A stretch of 64,000 bases of DNA from Methylobacterium gnaphalii (GTDB lineage Bacteria; Pseudomonadota; Alphaproteobacteria; Rhizobiales; Beijerinckiaceae): the NCBI RefSeq assembly GCF_007992215.1, contig NZ_BJZV01000006.1:62001-126000 (forward strand), read 5' to 3'. Under the pieces are notes generated by a model, which did no database searches, was not told the DNA's origin, and worked only from the letters and a program-made list of their open reading frames with translations. Position 1 is the first letter of the stretch. Each line of letters opens with the position of its first letter. The position numbers were made by a program, and so were the translations under genes. This document shows, piece after piece, positions 25,189 to 33,729 of this stretch.

Positions 25189-27153
25189 TCACAGAAACCG
25201 GTCTGTGCCCTCATCGTGCTGATGTCTCAGTTCAGGGGTTCCCCTGACGGGTCCCGTTGTCTTGTCCGATCCGAAGCGGCTTTCGGTCCGGGCCGAATCG
25301 ATGAACAGGCGGGCCTCGCCCTCTCTGATGCCGAGACTGCGCAAGGCGTAGAGCGACATGCCGAGCGACAATTCCCGCTCTCCCATCAGGACAAGCCCCA
25401 CCCGATCCTCCTCGAGCCGCAGCCGCTCGGCTTCACTGTGGGTGCGCACCACCGTGTCGATCGCCGGGTTCAACGCGCGTGCGGCCTCCACGAGCCGGTG
25501 GGCCTGATGCGGATCGGGCGTGGCGATCACGAGCAGATGCGCCTCCCGGATGCCGGCCGCTTCGAGAATCCCGGGCGCCGTTGCGTTCCCGAAGACCGCC
25601 GGAATGCCGGCTGCGCGCAGATCCAGCACGCGACGCCGGTCGCGCTCCACCACCACAAAGGGCAGATCCCAGGCCTGCAGCGTCGCGCCGATACTGCTGC
25701 CCACGCGCCCGTAGCCGACGATCACGACGTGGTTGCGTCTGCGCGACGTCTCGGACGAGGCGGCCGCGTCGGCCGCGCCTCGGCCCTTGAAAGGCGCAGC
25801 AAGGCCCGGATGCCTGGCGACAACCTGCTTCATCTGCGCCGCGAGGGCGAAGAACAGCGGGTTTAACGTGATCGAGAGCAGGGCGCCTCCCAGGATCAGA
25901 TTGCGCCCCTCTTCCGGCAGCAGTTTCAGAGAGAGGCCGAGCGTCACCAGGATGAAGGAGAATTCGCCGATCTGGGCCAGGCTCGCGGCGATGGTCAACG
26001 CCGTGCCGATCGGGTGCCGGAAGGCGACGACGATCGCCACGGCGGCGAGTGACTTGCCGATCATGATCACGCCGAGCACCGCGAGGACCGAGAGCGGCTC
26101 GCGCAGGAGAATGCTCGGATCGAACAGCATGCCGATCGAGACGAAGAACAGGACCGCGAAGGCGTCTTGGAGCGGCAGGGAATCGGCTGCGGCCTGATGG
26201 CTGAGATCCGACTCGGCGAGCACCATTCCCGCGAAGAAGGCCCCGAGCGCGAAGGAGACGCCGAACAGCTCCGCCGAGCCGAAGGCGATCCCCAGCGCCA
26301 TGGCCAGAACCGCGAGGGTGAACAGCTCACGCGAGCCGGTCCGCGCCGCCTGATCCAGCAACCAGGGGATGACGCGGCGTCCGGCAACCAGCATCAGGCC
26401 GGCGAAAAGCCCGACTTTGGCGAGCGTCAAAACGACGGTGAGCAGCAGGCTCCCGGCATAGCCGGGCCCGACCAGATGCCCGATGAAGGCGTTGACGGTG
26501 CCGGCCGTCGTGTGGGTGGTAGCCTTCGCTTCGCCGCCGAGGGAGGGCGCGATCGCCGGCAGGACGACGAGCGCGAGCACCATCGCCAGATCCTCGACGA
26601 TGAGCCAGCCCACGGCGATGCGCCCGTCATCGGTGTCGAGCAGACCGCGCTCCTCCAGGGCCCGCAACAGCACCACGGTGCTCGCGACCGACAGCGCGAG
26701 GCCGAAGACCAGTCCCTGGCCGAGGCTCCACCCCCACGCCGCGGCAAGGCCGACGCCCATGGCCGTTGCCGCCACGATCTGCACGACGGCCCCCGGCAAG
26801 GCGATCGCGCGCACGGCCATGAGGTCCTTGAAGGAGAAGTGCAGACCGACGCCGAACATCAGGAGGATGACGCCGATCTCCGCCAGCTGGCCCGTGAGAT
26901 TGCTGTCTCCGACAAATCCCGGCGTGTACGGCCCGAGGAGAACGCCCGCGAGCAGATAGCCGACCAGGGGAGGCAGCCTGAGACGCTGCGCGAGCATTCC
27001 GCAGACGAAAGCGAGCGTCAGGCCGACAGCGATGATGGCGATCAGTTCGGTCGCATGCGGCAAGGGATCGTGGCCTTCGGAAACGGACGGGGTGTTCGCA
27101 ACAATGATCTTAGACGCAGGCGGCCGGGAGACAGATCCCGGCGGGAGCGCCAT
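25189..27153 (-). CDS. YbaL-like cation:proton antiporter (CPA2) with RCK domain
   Basis: 654 residues. About residues 35-420 are the CPA2 membrane domain of some 12-13 helices (LPPLVGYLLAGVLLGPYTPG, LMFGVGLHFSFKDL, SVASTVVLLRALEERGLL, GWLIVEDLAMVLALVVLPA, FALGAFFAGMVLAES). About 455-575 is a TrkA-N/RCK Rossmann domain with VVIVGYGRVGSSIGATL. It exchanges K+ or Na+ for H+ at the inner membrane, with NAD(H) or a similar ligand on the RCK domain. It is monocistronic with ~0.9 kb of non-coding sequence upstream. The start is uncertain: the first ~30 residues are not conserved-looking. Confidence 0.93.
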   Translation of the reverse strand: MALPPGSVSRPPASKIIVANTPSVSEGHDPLPHATELIAIIAVGLTLAFVCGMLAQRLRLPPLVGYLLAGVLLGPYTPGFVGDSNLTGQLAEIGVILLMFGVGLHFSFKDLMAVRAIALPGAVVQIVAATAMGVGLAAAWGWSLGQGLVFGLALSVASTVVLLRALEERGLLDTDDGRIAVGWLIVEDLAMVLALVVLPAIAPSLGGEAKATTHTTAGTVNAFIGHLVGPGYAGSLLLTVVLTLAKVGLFAGLMLVAGRRVIPWLLDQAARTGSRELFTLAVLAMALGIAFGSAELFGVSFALGAFFAGMVLAESDLSHQAAADSLPLQDAFAVLFFVSIGMLFDPSILLREPLSVLAVLGVIMIGKSLAAVAIVVAFRHPIGTALTIAASLAQIGEFSFILVTLGLSLKLLPEEGRNLILGGALLSITLNPLFFALAAQMKQVVARHPGLAAPFKGRGAADAAASSETSRRRNHVVIVGYGRVGSSIGATLQAWDLPFVVVERDRRRVLDLRAAGIPAVFGNATAPGILEAAGIREAHLLVIATPDPHQAHRLVEAARALNPAIDTVVRTHSEAERLRLEEDRVGLVLMGERELSLGMSLYALRSLGIREGEARLFIDSARTESRFGSDKTTGPVRGTPELRHQHDEGTDRFL

Positions 27154-28045
27154 GCGGCCTCAGCGCAGCCGAACGGGCGAGGCAGGCAGGGGCGAGCGGA
27201 AGCCGCCGACGCCACGGCCGTCGGGAGGCCGCCAGACGCGGTCGTCCCGGGCGCAAAGGCTGCGACGCATCCTGGCCCGGGAGGCATGGCCCGCGCCGGG
27301 GTGACCGGGGCAGCCTCGTCCGGCCGGCTCGCGAGACCTCGCGGCCCTCCACCGATGCGGGCGGCCCGGATGCTGGGACCTGCGGGGAGGGCATGTTCGA
27401 CGAGGCGGGCTGCGCGGCCTTCCCGACGCGCGTGCGGTTCCCTGCCTAAGCGGGGAGCGGCGATGCGGCGGGCCGGCTGGAGCCTTACCCGCCCTTTGCG
27501 CTGGCAGACGGCTCGGATGAGTCTGCCTCATCCACGAGCCCGCGCCGTTGGGGTCTGGCCTTGCACCCTGCACGCCGGAGAGGGGGAAACGTTCAGCTGA
27601 GAGCTCCCGTGACGTCGACGAAGCCTTGCGCCCCCGTTGCCAGGCAGGCCTCGAGCAGCAGGCAGAGTCCGCCAAGGAGCACGACCCCGGTCGCGGCTCG
27701 CACGAGATCTCTCGTGCGAACGGGCGGCCTGGCCGGCCGGCCGGCGAGCGAGCTTCGCGCTCTGCGAGCATGCGAGGAGGTGCGGTGCATGGGGCGACTC
27801 CGCAGCGGAAGGTGTCGTTTTGTGAACGCTCCCTGGTTGAGCCTTCATCCCGGCGCGCGCCGCTTGCCGACCTTGCCTGTGCGCTGTCGCACAAGGTTTG
27901 AGGGGAAAAGAGATTTCGCCCTGCTCGTTGTCGACGATGACTGAGCTTGGACTGTTCTTCAGGCCGAGGCAGGCCCTCACGAGGCCCCACCATTCCGCAA
28001 AGACCGATCGGGCCGGAGCCGGGACAATCGCCGCTGCCCCGCGGC
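27154..28045. other. Long spacer, mostly non-coding
   Basis: About 890 bases between two minus-strand genes. Open frames on both strands are Arg/Ala/Pro-rich and look like by-products of high GC. Only the 65-residue frame at 27593-27790 has a hydrophobic segment and is listed separately at low confidence. Confidence 0.45.
27593..27790 (-). CDS. Possible small membrane or lipoprotein-like protein
   Basis: 65-residue frame. A basic N-terminus, then a hydrophobic stretch VVLLGGLCLLLEAC (about residues 37-50) with a lipobox-like LLEAC, and a short polar end. An internal GTG would give a more typical signal length. No ribosome site is convincing. It could be a real small envelope protein or chance. 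Confidence 0.25.
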   Translation of the reverse strand: MHRTSSHARRARSSLAGRPARPPVRTRDLVRAATGVVLLGGLCLLLEACLATGAQGFVDVTGALS

Positions 28046-28705
28046 TCAATGCTGGACGAAGCCGGCCGCCATGTTGATGGCGAGGGCCAGGATGCTGGTG
28101 TTGAAGAAATACGCGTAGATCGTCTGCACCGTCGCGATGCGGCGCATGCGCTTCGAGGTGATGTCGGTGTCGGAGGTCTGCGACGTCGCGCCGATCGTCA
28201 CGGAGAAGTACAGGAAGTCCCAGAAATCAGGGTTCGCGTCGCCGTTAAAGTCCAGCCCGCCGCGGCTGCCGCCCTTCTCGTCCGAGCCGTAATAGACATG
28301 GGCGTAGTGGATCGTGAAGACGATCTGCACGAAGACCCAGGTGCAGACCATCGTCGCGGCGGCCAGGGCGAGATGGGCCGCCTTGTAGCCGTCATGCTCC
28401 TGCTGGCCGAAGACCAGCATGGCGACGGAGCCGATGCTCGCGGCCGCGGCCAGGATGGCGAAGAGCGAGATCACCGGCGCGCTGTCGTCGAGGCGCGAGG
28501 CCTCGCGGCGCAGGGCGTCGGGTGTGCCGTCGGCGGCGTTCCAGGTCACCATGGTCGTGTAAACCACGACAGCGGCGCACCAGCCGAGGAGCAGGCGCGT
28601 CCAGATCGAGGCGAAGGGCAGGGCCGCCGTCAGCACGAGCGCGACGAGGATCGCGCCGAGGAGGCGCGGGCGCATCCAGAAGGCCCGAAACGGGTTCACG
28701 GACAT
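28046..28705 (-). CDS. DUF1345 integral membrane protein
   Basis: 219 residues, five to six membrane segments. The DUF1345 block is clear: VFVQIVFTIHYAHVYY (about 128-143), then FWDFLYFSVTIGATSQTSDTDITSKRMRRIATVQTIYAYFFNT (about 164-205), which resembles an ion-channel pore loop in its TIGATSQTSD part. Function unproven; inner membrane. The ATG at 28705 is the family start. It is preceded by a BrnA-like gene in the same direction 38 bases away. Confidence 0.88.
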   Translation of the reverse strand: MSVNPFRAFWMRPRLLGAILVALVLTAALPFASIWTRLLLGWCAAVVVYTTMVTWNAADGTPDALRREASRLDDSAPVISLFAILAAAASIGSVAMLVFGQQEHDGYKAAHLALAAATMVCTWVFVQIVFTIHYAHVYYGSDEKGGSRGGLDFNGDANPDFWDFLYFSVTIGATSQTSDTDITSKRMRRIATVQTIYAYFFNTSILALAINMAAGFVQH

Positions 28706-28743
28706 GCGGCGCTCCCCGCCTCGGGCAGGCCGGGCCGCCTCGC

Positions 28744-28974
28744 TCAGGACAACCCGGCCGCCTCGCGGAGCGCGGCGTTGAGGCGATCCTGCCAGCCCGG
28801 CCCGTCGGCCTGGAAGTGTTCCAGCACGTCGCGATCGATGCGCAGCGAGACCTGCTCGCGCGCCCCCGGAATGACCGGCCCCTTCGCCACGGATGCGGCC
28901 TCGACCGGCTTCGTGGTGGTCTTCTTGAAGGCCGCCTCCGCCGCGTCGCGGGCGCTCATCGTCGATCGTGCCAT
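28744..28974 (-). CDS. BrnA-like antitoxin (orphan)
   Basis: 76 residues. The C-terminal half REQVSLRIDRDVLEHFQADGPGWQDRLNAALREAAG is the BrnA ribbon-helix-helix (beta strand VSLRID, then GxGWQxRxNxxLR). BrnA neutralises the BrnT RNase and represses its own operon. No BrnT gene (a ~90-residue toxin normally just upstream) is present: the 245 bases upstream hold no such frame. It may be a solitary regulator, perhaps controlling DUF1345 downstream. Confidence 0.8.
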   Translation of the reverse strand: MARSTMSARDAAEAAFKKTTTKPVEAASVAKGPVIPGAREQVSLRIDRDVLEHFQADGPGWQDRLNAALREAAGLS

Positions 28975-29220
28975 GGCTCTCGCTCTCCGCCGGCCGGAGG
29001 ATCCGCCGGCCCGTCCCGCTCGTTGCCGTATCGATGCGCCGAGCCGCGCGTCCGCGCAATGGGGCACGCCGACATCCCGTTCCCGCCGCGCAGTGGGGTG
29101 ATGACAGGAAATCAGAGGATCGAAGCGATCGCGGCGATCGATGTCGTGCCTGCCCCTGGTGTTGAGGGGGCAAGCCGTGTTTCAAGCAGCCTGCAACAAG
29201 AGACGTGAGGGAGCGAAACC

Positions 29221-29529
29221 TTGAAGAGATTCTGGATGGCGGCCGTTGTCGGGCTCGCCACGATTGTTCCGGCCCTGGCACAGCCCTATGGCGGGCGGGA
29301 CTACGGCTACGACAGACGCGATTACGACCGCGACTACCGTGACCGCGGTTACAATGACCGCGACTACCGCGGACGCGAGCGCAACCGCGGCGACTATGCC
29401 TTCGACGAGCGCGAGTACCTGCGCTGCAACCCCGATGTCCGCCGCGCCATCGTGAACGGGCAGGTGACCTCCGGCCTCGCCCATTACCGCACCTTCGGAC
29501 GCCGCGAGAACAGACGCCTGAGCTGCTGA
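29221..29529 (+). CDS. Secreted Tyr/Asp/Arg-repeat protein with TTG start
   Basis: 102 residues. Signal peptide at residues 1-20 (MAAVVGLATIVPALA). Then ~35 residues of a YDRxDYDRDYRDRGY-type repeat very rich in Tyr, Asp and Arg, and a C-terminal domain with two Cys (YLRCNPDVRRAIVNGQVTSGLAHYRTFGRRENRRLSC), probably a disulfide. The TTG at 29221 has GAGGGAG upstream; an ATG at 29236 would cut the signal. Envelope or surface protein, function unknown. Confidence 0.75.
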   Translation: MKRFWMAAVVGLATIVPALAQPYGGRDYGYDRRDYDRDYRDRGYNDRDYRGRERNRGDYAFDEREYLRCNPDVRRAIVNGQVTSGLAHYRTFGRRENRRLSC

Positions 29530-29694
29530 CCGGGGCCCGTTCCGGGACATGGCCGCCGCCGGGGCGGCCGACGATGCGGCCCGCCCGGCTCTCGCCGGAC
29601 GGGCCGCAGCCGCTATGGGCCGCAGCCTCGCCGGTTGACGGCGGCGCGGGTGCCTGCCATCGCGAGACGACGCGCGAGACAGTGCCAGGGCGCC

Positions 29695-30405
29695 ATGACC
29701 GACCTCTTCGAGACGATCCGCCGGACCCTCGTGCCGATCCACAAGGAGGGCTACCCCTTCATCCTGATCGGCATCGTGCTCACGGTGCTGCTCGGCTACT
29801 TCGCCCAGGCCTTCTTCTGGATCTTCCTGATCCTGACGCTCTGGGTCTGCTACTTCTTCCGCGATCCCGAGCGGGTGGTGCCCTCCGGCGAGGGCCTCGT
29901 CATCGCCCCGGCCGACGGGCGCGTGAACCTGATCTCCACCGTGGTGCCGCCGCCCGAGCTCGACCTCTCGCACGAGCCGATGCTGCGCATCTCGGTCTTC
30001 ATGAACGTGTTCGACTGCCACGTGAACCGCGTGCCGGTGACCGGCCGGATCGGCCAGATCCACTACACGCCCGGGCTCTTCCTCAACGCCGAGCTCGACA
30101 AGGCCAGCGACGACAACGAGCGCAACGGCCTCGTCATCGAGACGATCCACAAGGGCGTGCCGCTGCGCGTCGGCGTGGTGCAGATCGCCGGGCTGGTGGC
30201 GCGGCGCATCGTCGGCTTCGTCTCGGCGGGCGACACGCTTCAGACCGGCGAGCGCTTCGGCCTGATCCGCTTCGGCTCGCGGGTGGACGTCTACCTGCCG
30301 ACCACCGCCCGCGTGCTGGTTGGACTCGGCCAGAAGTCGGTGGCCGGCGAGACGGTGCTCGCTGATCTCGGGGGCGGCCCGGAGCGGGCGTTCCGCCGTA
30401 TCTGA
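29695..30405 (+). CDS. psd: Phosphatidylserine decarboxylase (short, PSD-A type)
   Basis: 236 residues, makes phosphatidylethanolamine from phosphatidylserine at the inner membrane. Two N-terminal membrane helices (about 20-55), then the family block [61 protein letters not shown]. The self-cleavage site that yields the pyruvoyl group is Ser in [11 protein letters not shown] near the C-terminus. Followed after 22 bases by pssA, which makes its substrate, so the two form a phospholipid operon. The ATG at 29695 gives the usual length. Confidence 0.96.
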   Translation: MTDLFETIRRTLVPIHKEGYPFILIGIVLTVLLGYFAQAFFWIFLILTLWVCYFFRDPERVVPSGEGLVIAPADGRVNLISTVVPPPELDLSHEPMLRISVFMNVFDCHVNRVPVTGRIGQIHYTPGLFLNAELDKASDDNERNGLVIETIHKGVPLRVGVVQIAGLVARRIVGFVSAGDTLQTGERFGLIRFGSRVDVYLPTTARVLVGLGQKSVAGETVLADLGGGPERAFRRI

Positions 30406-30427
30406 GCGCCGAGCGGACGGAGGCGAC

Positions 30428-31255
30428 ATGGACGATCTTTTCCCGCCCTTCGCGCCGGATGCGAACGAACCCCGGCGGCGGCGGTTCAAGCCGATTCCGT
30501 TCCGGATGATCGCGCCGAACATGATCACGCTGCTCGCGCTCTGCCTCGGGCTGACCGCGATCCGGCTGGCCTTCGAGGGGCGATTCGAGCCGGCCGTGAT
30601 CTCGGTGGTGGTGGCGGCGGTCCTCGACGGGATCGACGGGCGCGTGGCGCGCCTGCTCAAGGGCACCTCGCGCTTCGGCGCCGAGCTCGACTCGTTGGCC
30701 GACTTCGTGAATTTCGGCTGCGCGCCGGCCCTGATCCTCTACGGATTCGCGCTCCACCACCTGAAATCGGTCGGCTGGATCGTGGCGCTCGTCTTCGCCA
30801 TCGCCATGGCGCTGAGGCTCGCCCGCTTCAACGCGATGCTCGACGATCCGAACCGGCCCGAATGGAAGAAGGACTTCTTCGTCGGCATGCCGGCACCGGC
30901 CGGCGCGCTCACCGGCATGCTGCCACTCTACCTGCACTTCCTCGGCCTGACCTTCGAGCGCTGGGCCGCGCCGGTGCTGCTCGTCTACGTCCTGTGCATC
31001 GCCCTCCTCGTGGTCTCCACCGTGCCGACCTTCTCCGGCAAGACCTGGGGCAAGCGCGTGCCGCGCGAGCACGTGCTGCCGATCTTCCTCGTCCTCGTCG
31101 TGGTGTTCGGCCTGGTGATCAGCTTCCCCTTCGAGACGATGGTGACGCTGGCGGTCGTCTACCTCCTCGCCCTCCCGGTCGGCGCGATGCAGTACCGCCG
31201 CCGCGTGAAACTGGAGGCGGCTGCGCCAACGCTGAACGAGACCCACGAGCCCTGA
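30428..31255 (+). CDS. pssA: CDP-diacylglycerol-serine O-phosphatidyltransferase
   Basis: 275 residues, type II PssA, multi-pass. The CDP-alcohol phosphotransferase motif is complete: DGIDGRVARLLKGTSRFGAELDSLADF (about residues 57-83; D-G-x2-A-R-x8-G-x3-D-x3-D). The rest has some seven membrane segments (MITLLALCLGLTAIRL, IVALVFAIAMALRLARF, FLVLVVVFGLVISFPF). It condenses CDP-diacylglycerol and serine into phosphatidylserine for the decarboxylase encoded just upstream. The ATG at 30428 gives the usual family length. Confidence 0.96.
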   Translation: MDDLFPPFAPDANEPRRRRFKPIPFRMIAPNMITLLALCLGLTAIRLAFEGRFEPAVISVVVAAVLDGIDGRVARLLKGTSRFGAELDSLADFVNFGCAPALILYGFALHHLKSVGWIVALVFAIAMALRLARFNAMLDDPNRPEWKKDFFVGMPAPAGALTGMLPLYLHFLGLTFERWAAPVLLVYVLCIALLVVSTVPTFSGKTWGKRVPREHVLPIFLVLVVVFGLVISFPFETMVTLAVVYLLALPVGAMQYRRRVKLEAAAPTLNETHEP

Positions 31256-31289
31256 CCCCTTCCCGGGCAGGGTGGGACGGTGCGATCGC

Positions 31290-32063
31290 TCAACCCCGCC
31301 GCGCCACCACGAAGAGGCGTGGAAAGCGCAGCAGCACCCGCCCGTCGCGCCGCCGCGGATAGGCCTCTTCCAGCGCCGCCTCGTAGGCCGCGAGGAAGCC
31401 GGCCCGCATGTCGTGGTCGAGCGGTGCCAGGAAGGGCCTCAGGCCCGTCGCCTGGAGCCAGGCGACGATCGCAGCTGCATCGGCCAGTGGGTGGACATAG
31501 GTCGTCTCCCAGGCGTCAACGCTGCAATTGGCCTCCCGCAACCAGTCGTAATAGGCCGCTGCCGGCGGGATCCGCTCGCGCATCGACTCGGCATCGCCGA
31601 TCAAGTCGCTCCAAGGTCCGTCGGCCGCCACCCTGCGCATCAGAGCATGCGAGGGTTCGTTGAGGTTGTTGGGCACCTGGAACGCGAGGCAGCCGCCAGG
31701 CCGAAGCAGGCGCGCGAGCCGCGGGACCAGGGTCTCATGGTCGGGCAGCCATTGCAGCACGGCGTTGGAGAAAATCAGGTCCGGCGGATGGTGCGGCGCG
31801 TAGTCGCGAAGGTCGGCCTGCACGAAGTCGACGCGCGGCAAGGTGCTCCGAGCCTGGGCGAGCATGTCCGGTGCGCTGTCGATCCCGGTGATGCGGGCCT
31901 TCGGGAAGCGCGCGGCGAGCAGTGCGGTCGAATTGCCCGGGCCGCAGCCGAGATCGCAGACTGAAACGCCCTGGTCGAGCGGCACGCGGGCCAGGAGGTC
32001 GGCGGCTGGCCGGGTCCGCTCCGCGGCGAAGCGCAGGTACTGCGCGGCGTTCCAATCCGACAT
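31290..32063 (-). CDS. tam: Trans-aconitate 2-methyltransferase-like SAM enzyme
   Basis: 257 residues. SAM-binding motif [13 protein letters not shown] (about 35-46), acidic D in [45 protein letters not shown], and YYDWLR further on, which together match the Tam family. It methylates trans-aconitate to detoxify an inhibitor of aconitase; some relatives act on other acids. Start ATG at 32063. Convergent with pssA. Confidence 0.88.
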   Translation of the reverse strand: MSDWNAAQYLRFAAERTRPAADLLARVPLDQGVSVCDLGCGPGNSTALLAARFPKARITGIDSAPDMLAQARSTLPRVDFVQADLRDYAPHHPPDLIFSNAVLQWLPDHETLVPRLARLLRPGGCLAFQVPNNLNEPSHALMRRVAADGPWSDLIGDAESMRERIPPAAAYYDWLREANCSVDAWETTYVHPLADAAAIVAWLQATGLRPFLAPLDHDMRAGFLAAYEAALEEAYPRRRDGRVLLRFPRLFVVARRG

Positions 32064-32198
32064 GCCGCCCTCACCCACGCGGTGCCTGAATTTCGACCGA
32101 GGGATGCAATCGATCGTGGAAAGTCGAGCCCAGCCGCTTGGCATGCCCGCATCCTGCAATAGCCTGACTGCCGGACTCGCAAATTCAGGAGACGACGA

Positions 32199-32627
32199 AT
32201 GTTGGAGGAATTCAAGAAGTTCGCTCTGCGCGGCAACGTCGTCGATCTCGCGGTCGGCGTGATCATCGGCGCGGCCTTCGGCGCCATCGTCACCTCGCTC
32301 GTACAGGACATCATCATGCCGATCATCGGCGCGGTGACAGGCGGCCTCGACTTCTCGAACTACTATGTCGCGCTGTCATCCAAGGTAACTCCGGGCCTCG
32401 CCTACGGCGATGCCAAGAAGCTCGGTGCGGTGGTCGGCTACGGCCAGTTCCTGACGCTCGCGGTGAATTTCACGATCGTCGCCTTCGTGCTCTTCATGGT
32501 GATCCGGGCCATGAACAAGCTGAAGACCAAGGAGGAGGCCAAGCCCGAGGCCGTTGCCGAGGTCCCGGCCGATGTGAAGCTGCTCACGGAAATCCGCGAC
32601 ATCCTCGCCGTGCGCACAAAGATTTGA
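32199..32627 (+). CDS. mscL: Large-conductance mechanosensitive channel
   Basis: 142 residues, pentameric osmotic-shock channel. [31 protein letters not shown] is the conserved N-helix and TM1 with the Gly-rich gate. [25 protein letters not shown] is TM2, and the C-terminal helix ([11 protein letters not shown]) closes it. Length and motifs are standard. Ends 11 bases from the convergent NepR-like gene. Confidence 0.97.
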   Translation: MLEEFKKFALRGNVVDLAVGVIIGAAFGAIVTSLVQDIIMPIIGAVTGGLDFSNYYVALSSKVTPGLAYGDAKKLGAVVGYGQFLTLAVNFTIVAFVLFMVIRAMNKLKTKEEAKPEAVAEVPADVKLLTEIRDILAVRTKI

Positions 32628-32638
32628 GCCCCACGGCC

Positions 32639-32905
32639 TCAGCCGGTTTGGAGCGGCGGCTTCAATGTGGGTCCGAAGGCTTCGACAATCTGGTCGAGCG
32701 CCTGACCCACGGCCTCAGTGCCCTCCTCGTGCGTCTTGAGGCGGGTCTCAAGCCGTTCGATCTGAGGCACAAATTCGTGTGGTACGCCTGCCTCGTCACC
32801 GAGGAAGCGCGGCTTGCCATCGCCAACTGTGTAGATCGTACGAAGCTGTTGGCCGAGATGATCACGCACCGGTTCTGGCAGGCTCGTATCGCTGTCGTCG
32901 TTCAT
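32639..32905 (-). CDS. NepR-like protein with inserted loop
   Basis: 88 residues. Residues ~10-24 (PVRDHLGQQLRTIY) match the first helix of NepR anti-sigma factors (x-R-x-x-L-G-x-x-L-R-x-x-Y). Residues ~36-50 (GVPHEFVPQIERLETRL) resemble the second helix, but a ~12-residue loop (VGDGKPRFLGDE) lies between and a helical tail follows. NepR binds and blocks EcfG sigma factors until phosphorylated PhyR takes it away. It is 0.8 kb from the sigma factor below. Family membership is by eye from one helix and a partial second. Start ATG at 32905. Confidence 0.55.
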   Translation of the reverse strand: MNDDSDTSLPEPVRDHLGQQLRTIYTVGDGKPRFLGDEAGVPHEFVPQIERLETRLKTHEEGTEAVGQALDQIVEAFGPTLKPPLQTG

Positions 32906-33012
32906 AGGTCGTTCGCACCTTGCATCTCTCAGGCAAATCAACGGGCGAACGGATCAAACGTTGCCGAAACGAGGTGAAAACTGTCGAGCAGTGAACGCTG
33001 CAACGGTCATTC

Positions 33013-33047
33013 TATGAAAAAGGCTCCGGCACGAGGTGCCGGAGCCT
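33013..33047 (-). terminator. Rho-independent terminator of the DUF1236 gene
   Basis: GGCTCCGGCAC and GTGCCGGAGCC form an 11-bp stem with a 3-base loop. On the minus strand TTTTT follows. It lies ~37 bases past the DUF1236 stop. Confidence 0.88.
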
Positions 33048-33083
33048 GTTCTCGACGAGTCGAATAAACTCGTCAGCGTGGGA

Positions 33084-33497
33084 TCAATTGATCACTTCGA
33101 TAATGTGGCCGCGGGTATCGACGAGGACCGGCGTATCGTTCACGACGGTGTAGCGGGTGCCGCGTGCGACGCGGTACTCGCTCGGCACATCGTAGTAGGT
33201 CACGCCGGAGCGGGGCAGCTCGGCACCCACAGCGACGCGGCCATTATAGTCGTAGGAGCGAACGTTGCGCTCACGCACGTAGGAGCGAAAGCGCGGGCGA
33301 TCGTCGACGCCGAGAATGCCGCCGACCGTGCCGGTCGCAGCGCCGACGGCACCGCCAACCACGGCACCGATTGGCCCGCCGACATCGGCGCCTTCCTGCG
33401 CGCCGCGCTCAGCGCCGCGAATGGTGCCTTGCGCCTGCGCAGCCATCGGCAGCGCCAACGCGATGGTGGTCACAGCGAGAAGAGTCTTGAGTTTCAT
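33084..33497 (-). CDS. Secreted DUF1236 protein
   Basis: 137 residues. Signal peptide 1-22 (LAVTTIALALPMAAQAQ). A Gly/Ala-rich stretch with repeated GG.VG..G like a Gly-zipper (about 35-60). Then a DUF1236 domain (RSGVTYYDVPSEYRV...YTVVNDTPVLVDTRGHIIEVI). Envelope protein, common and multi-copy in Hyphomicrobiales, role unknown. Start ATG at 33497. It is separated from the sigma-factor gene by a terminator, so it has its own promoter in the ~90 bases between. Confidence 0.88.
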   Translation of the reverse strand: MKLKTLLAVTTIALALPMAAQAQGTIRGAERGAQEGADVGGPIGAVVGGAVGAATGTVGGILGVDDRPRFRSYVRERNVRSYDYNGRVAVGAELPRSGVTYYDVPSEYRVARGTRYTVVNDTPVLVDTRGHIIEVIN

Positions 33498-33585
33498 GGG
33501 ACGCGTCTCCGTTTCCGATTTCTCGCAACGCAGCGAGCGTTGCGGACACGGCCCGGTAACTCCGCGACTCCGAAAAGGGATGCAT

Positions 33586-33617
33586 CGAAAAATAAAAAGA
33601 GCCGATTCTTTTCGGCT
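33586..33617 (-). terminator. Rho-independent terminator of the sigma-factor gene
   Basis: On the minus strand AGCCGA and TCGGCT pair around a 6-base loop and are followed by CTTTTTATTTTT. It sits about 110 bases after the stop of the NepR-EcfG gene. Confidence 0.85.
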
Positions 33618-33729
33618 AAGCCTCTCGCTCAGAACAGAATTTTTCAAGCCTAGTGATGGGCATAAGATCCGCTTCACGGCTGCCGGCATCGCTTCGGTGA
33701 GCCCGTTCCGGCTCTCCTACAGGGAGAGT

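Noticed and set aside
27528-28049. 173-codon minus-strand frame in the long spacer
   Set aside because: No ribosome site, no domain and mixed low-complexity sequence.
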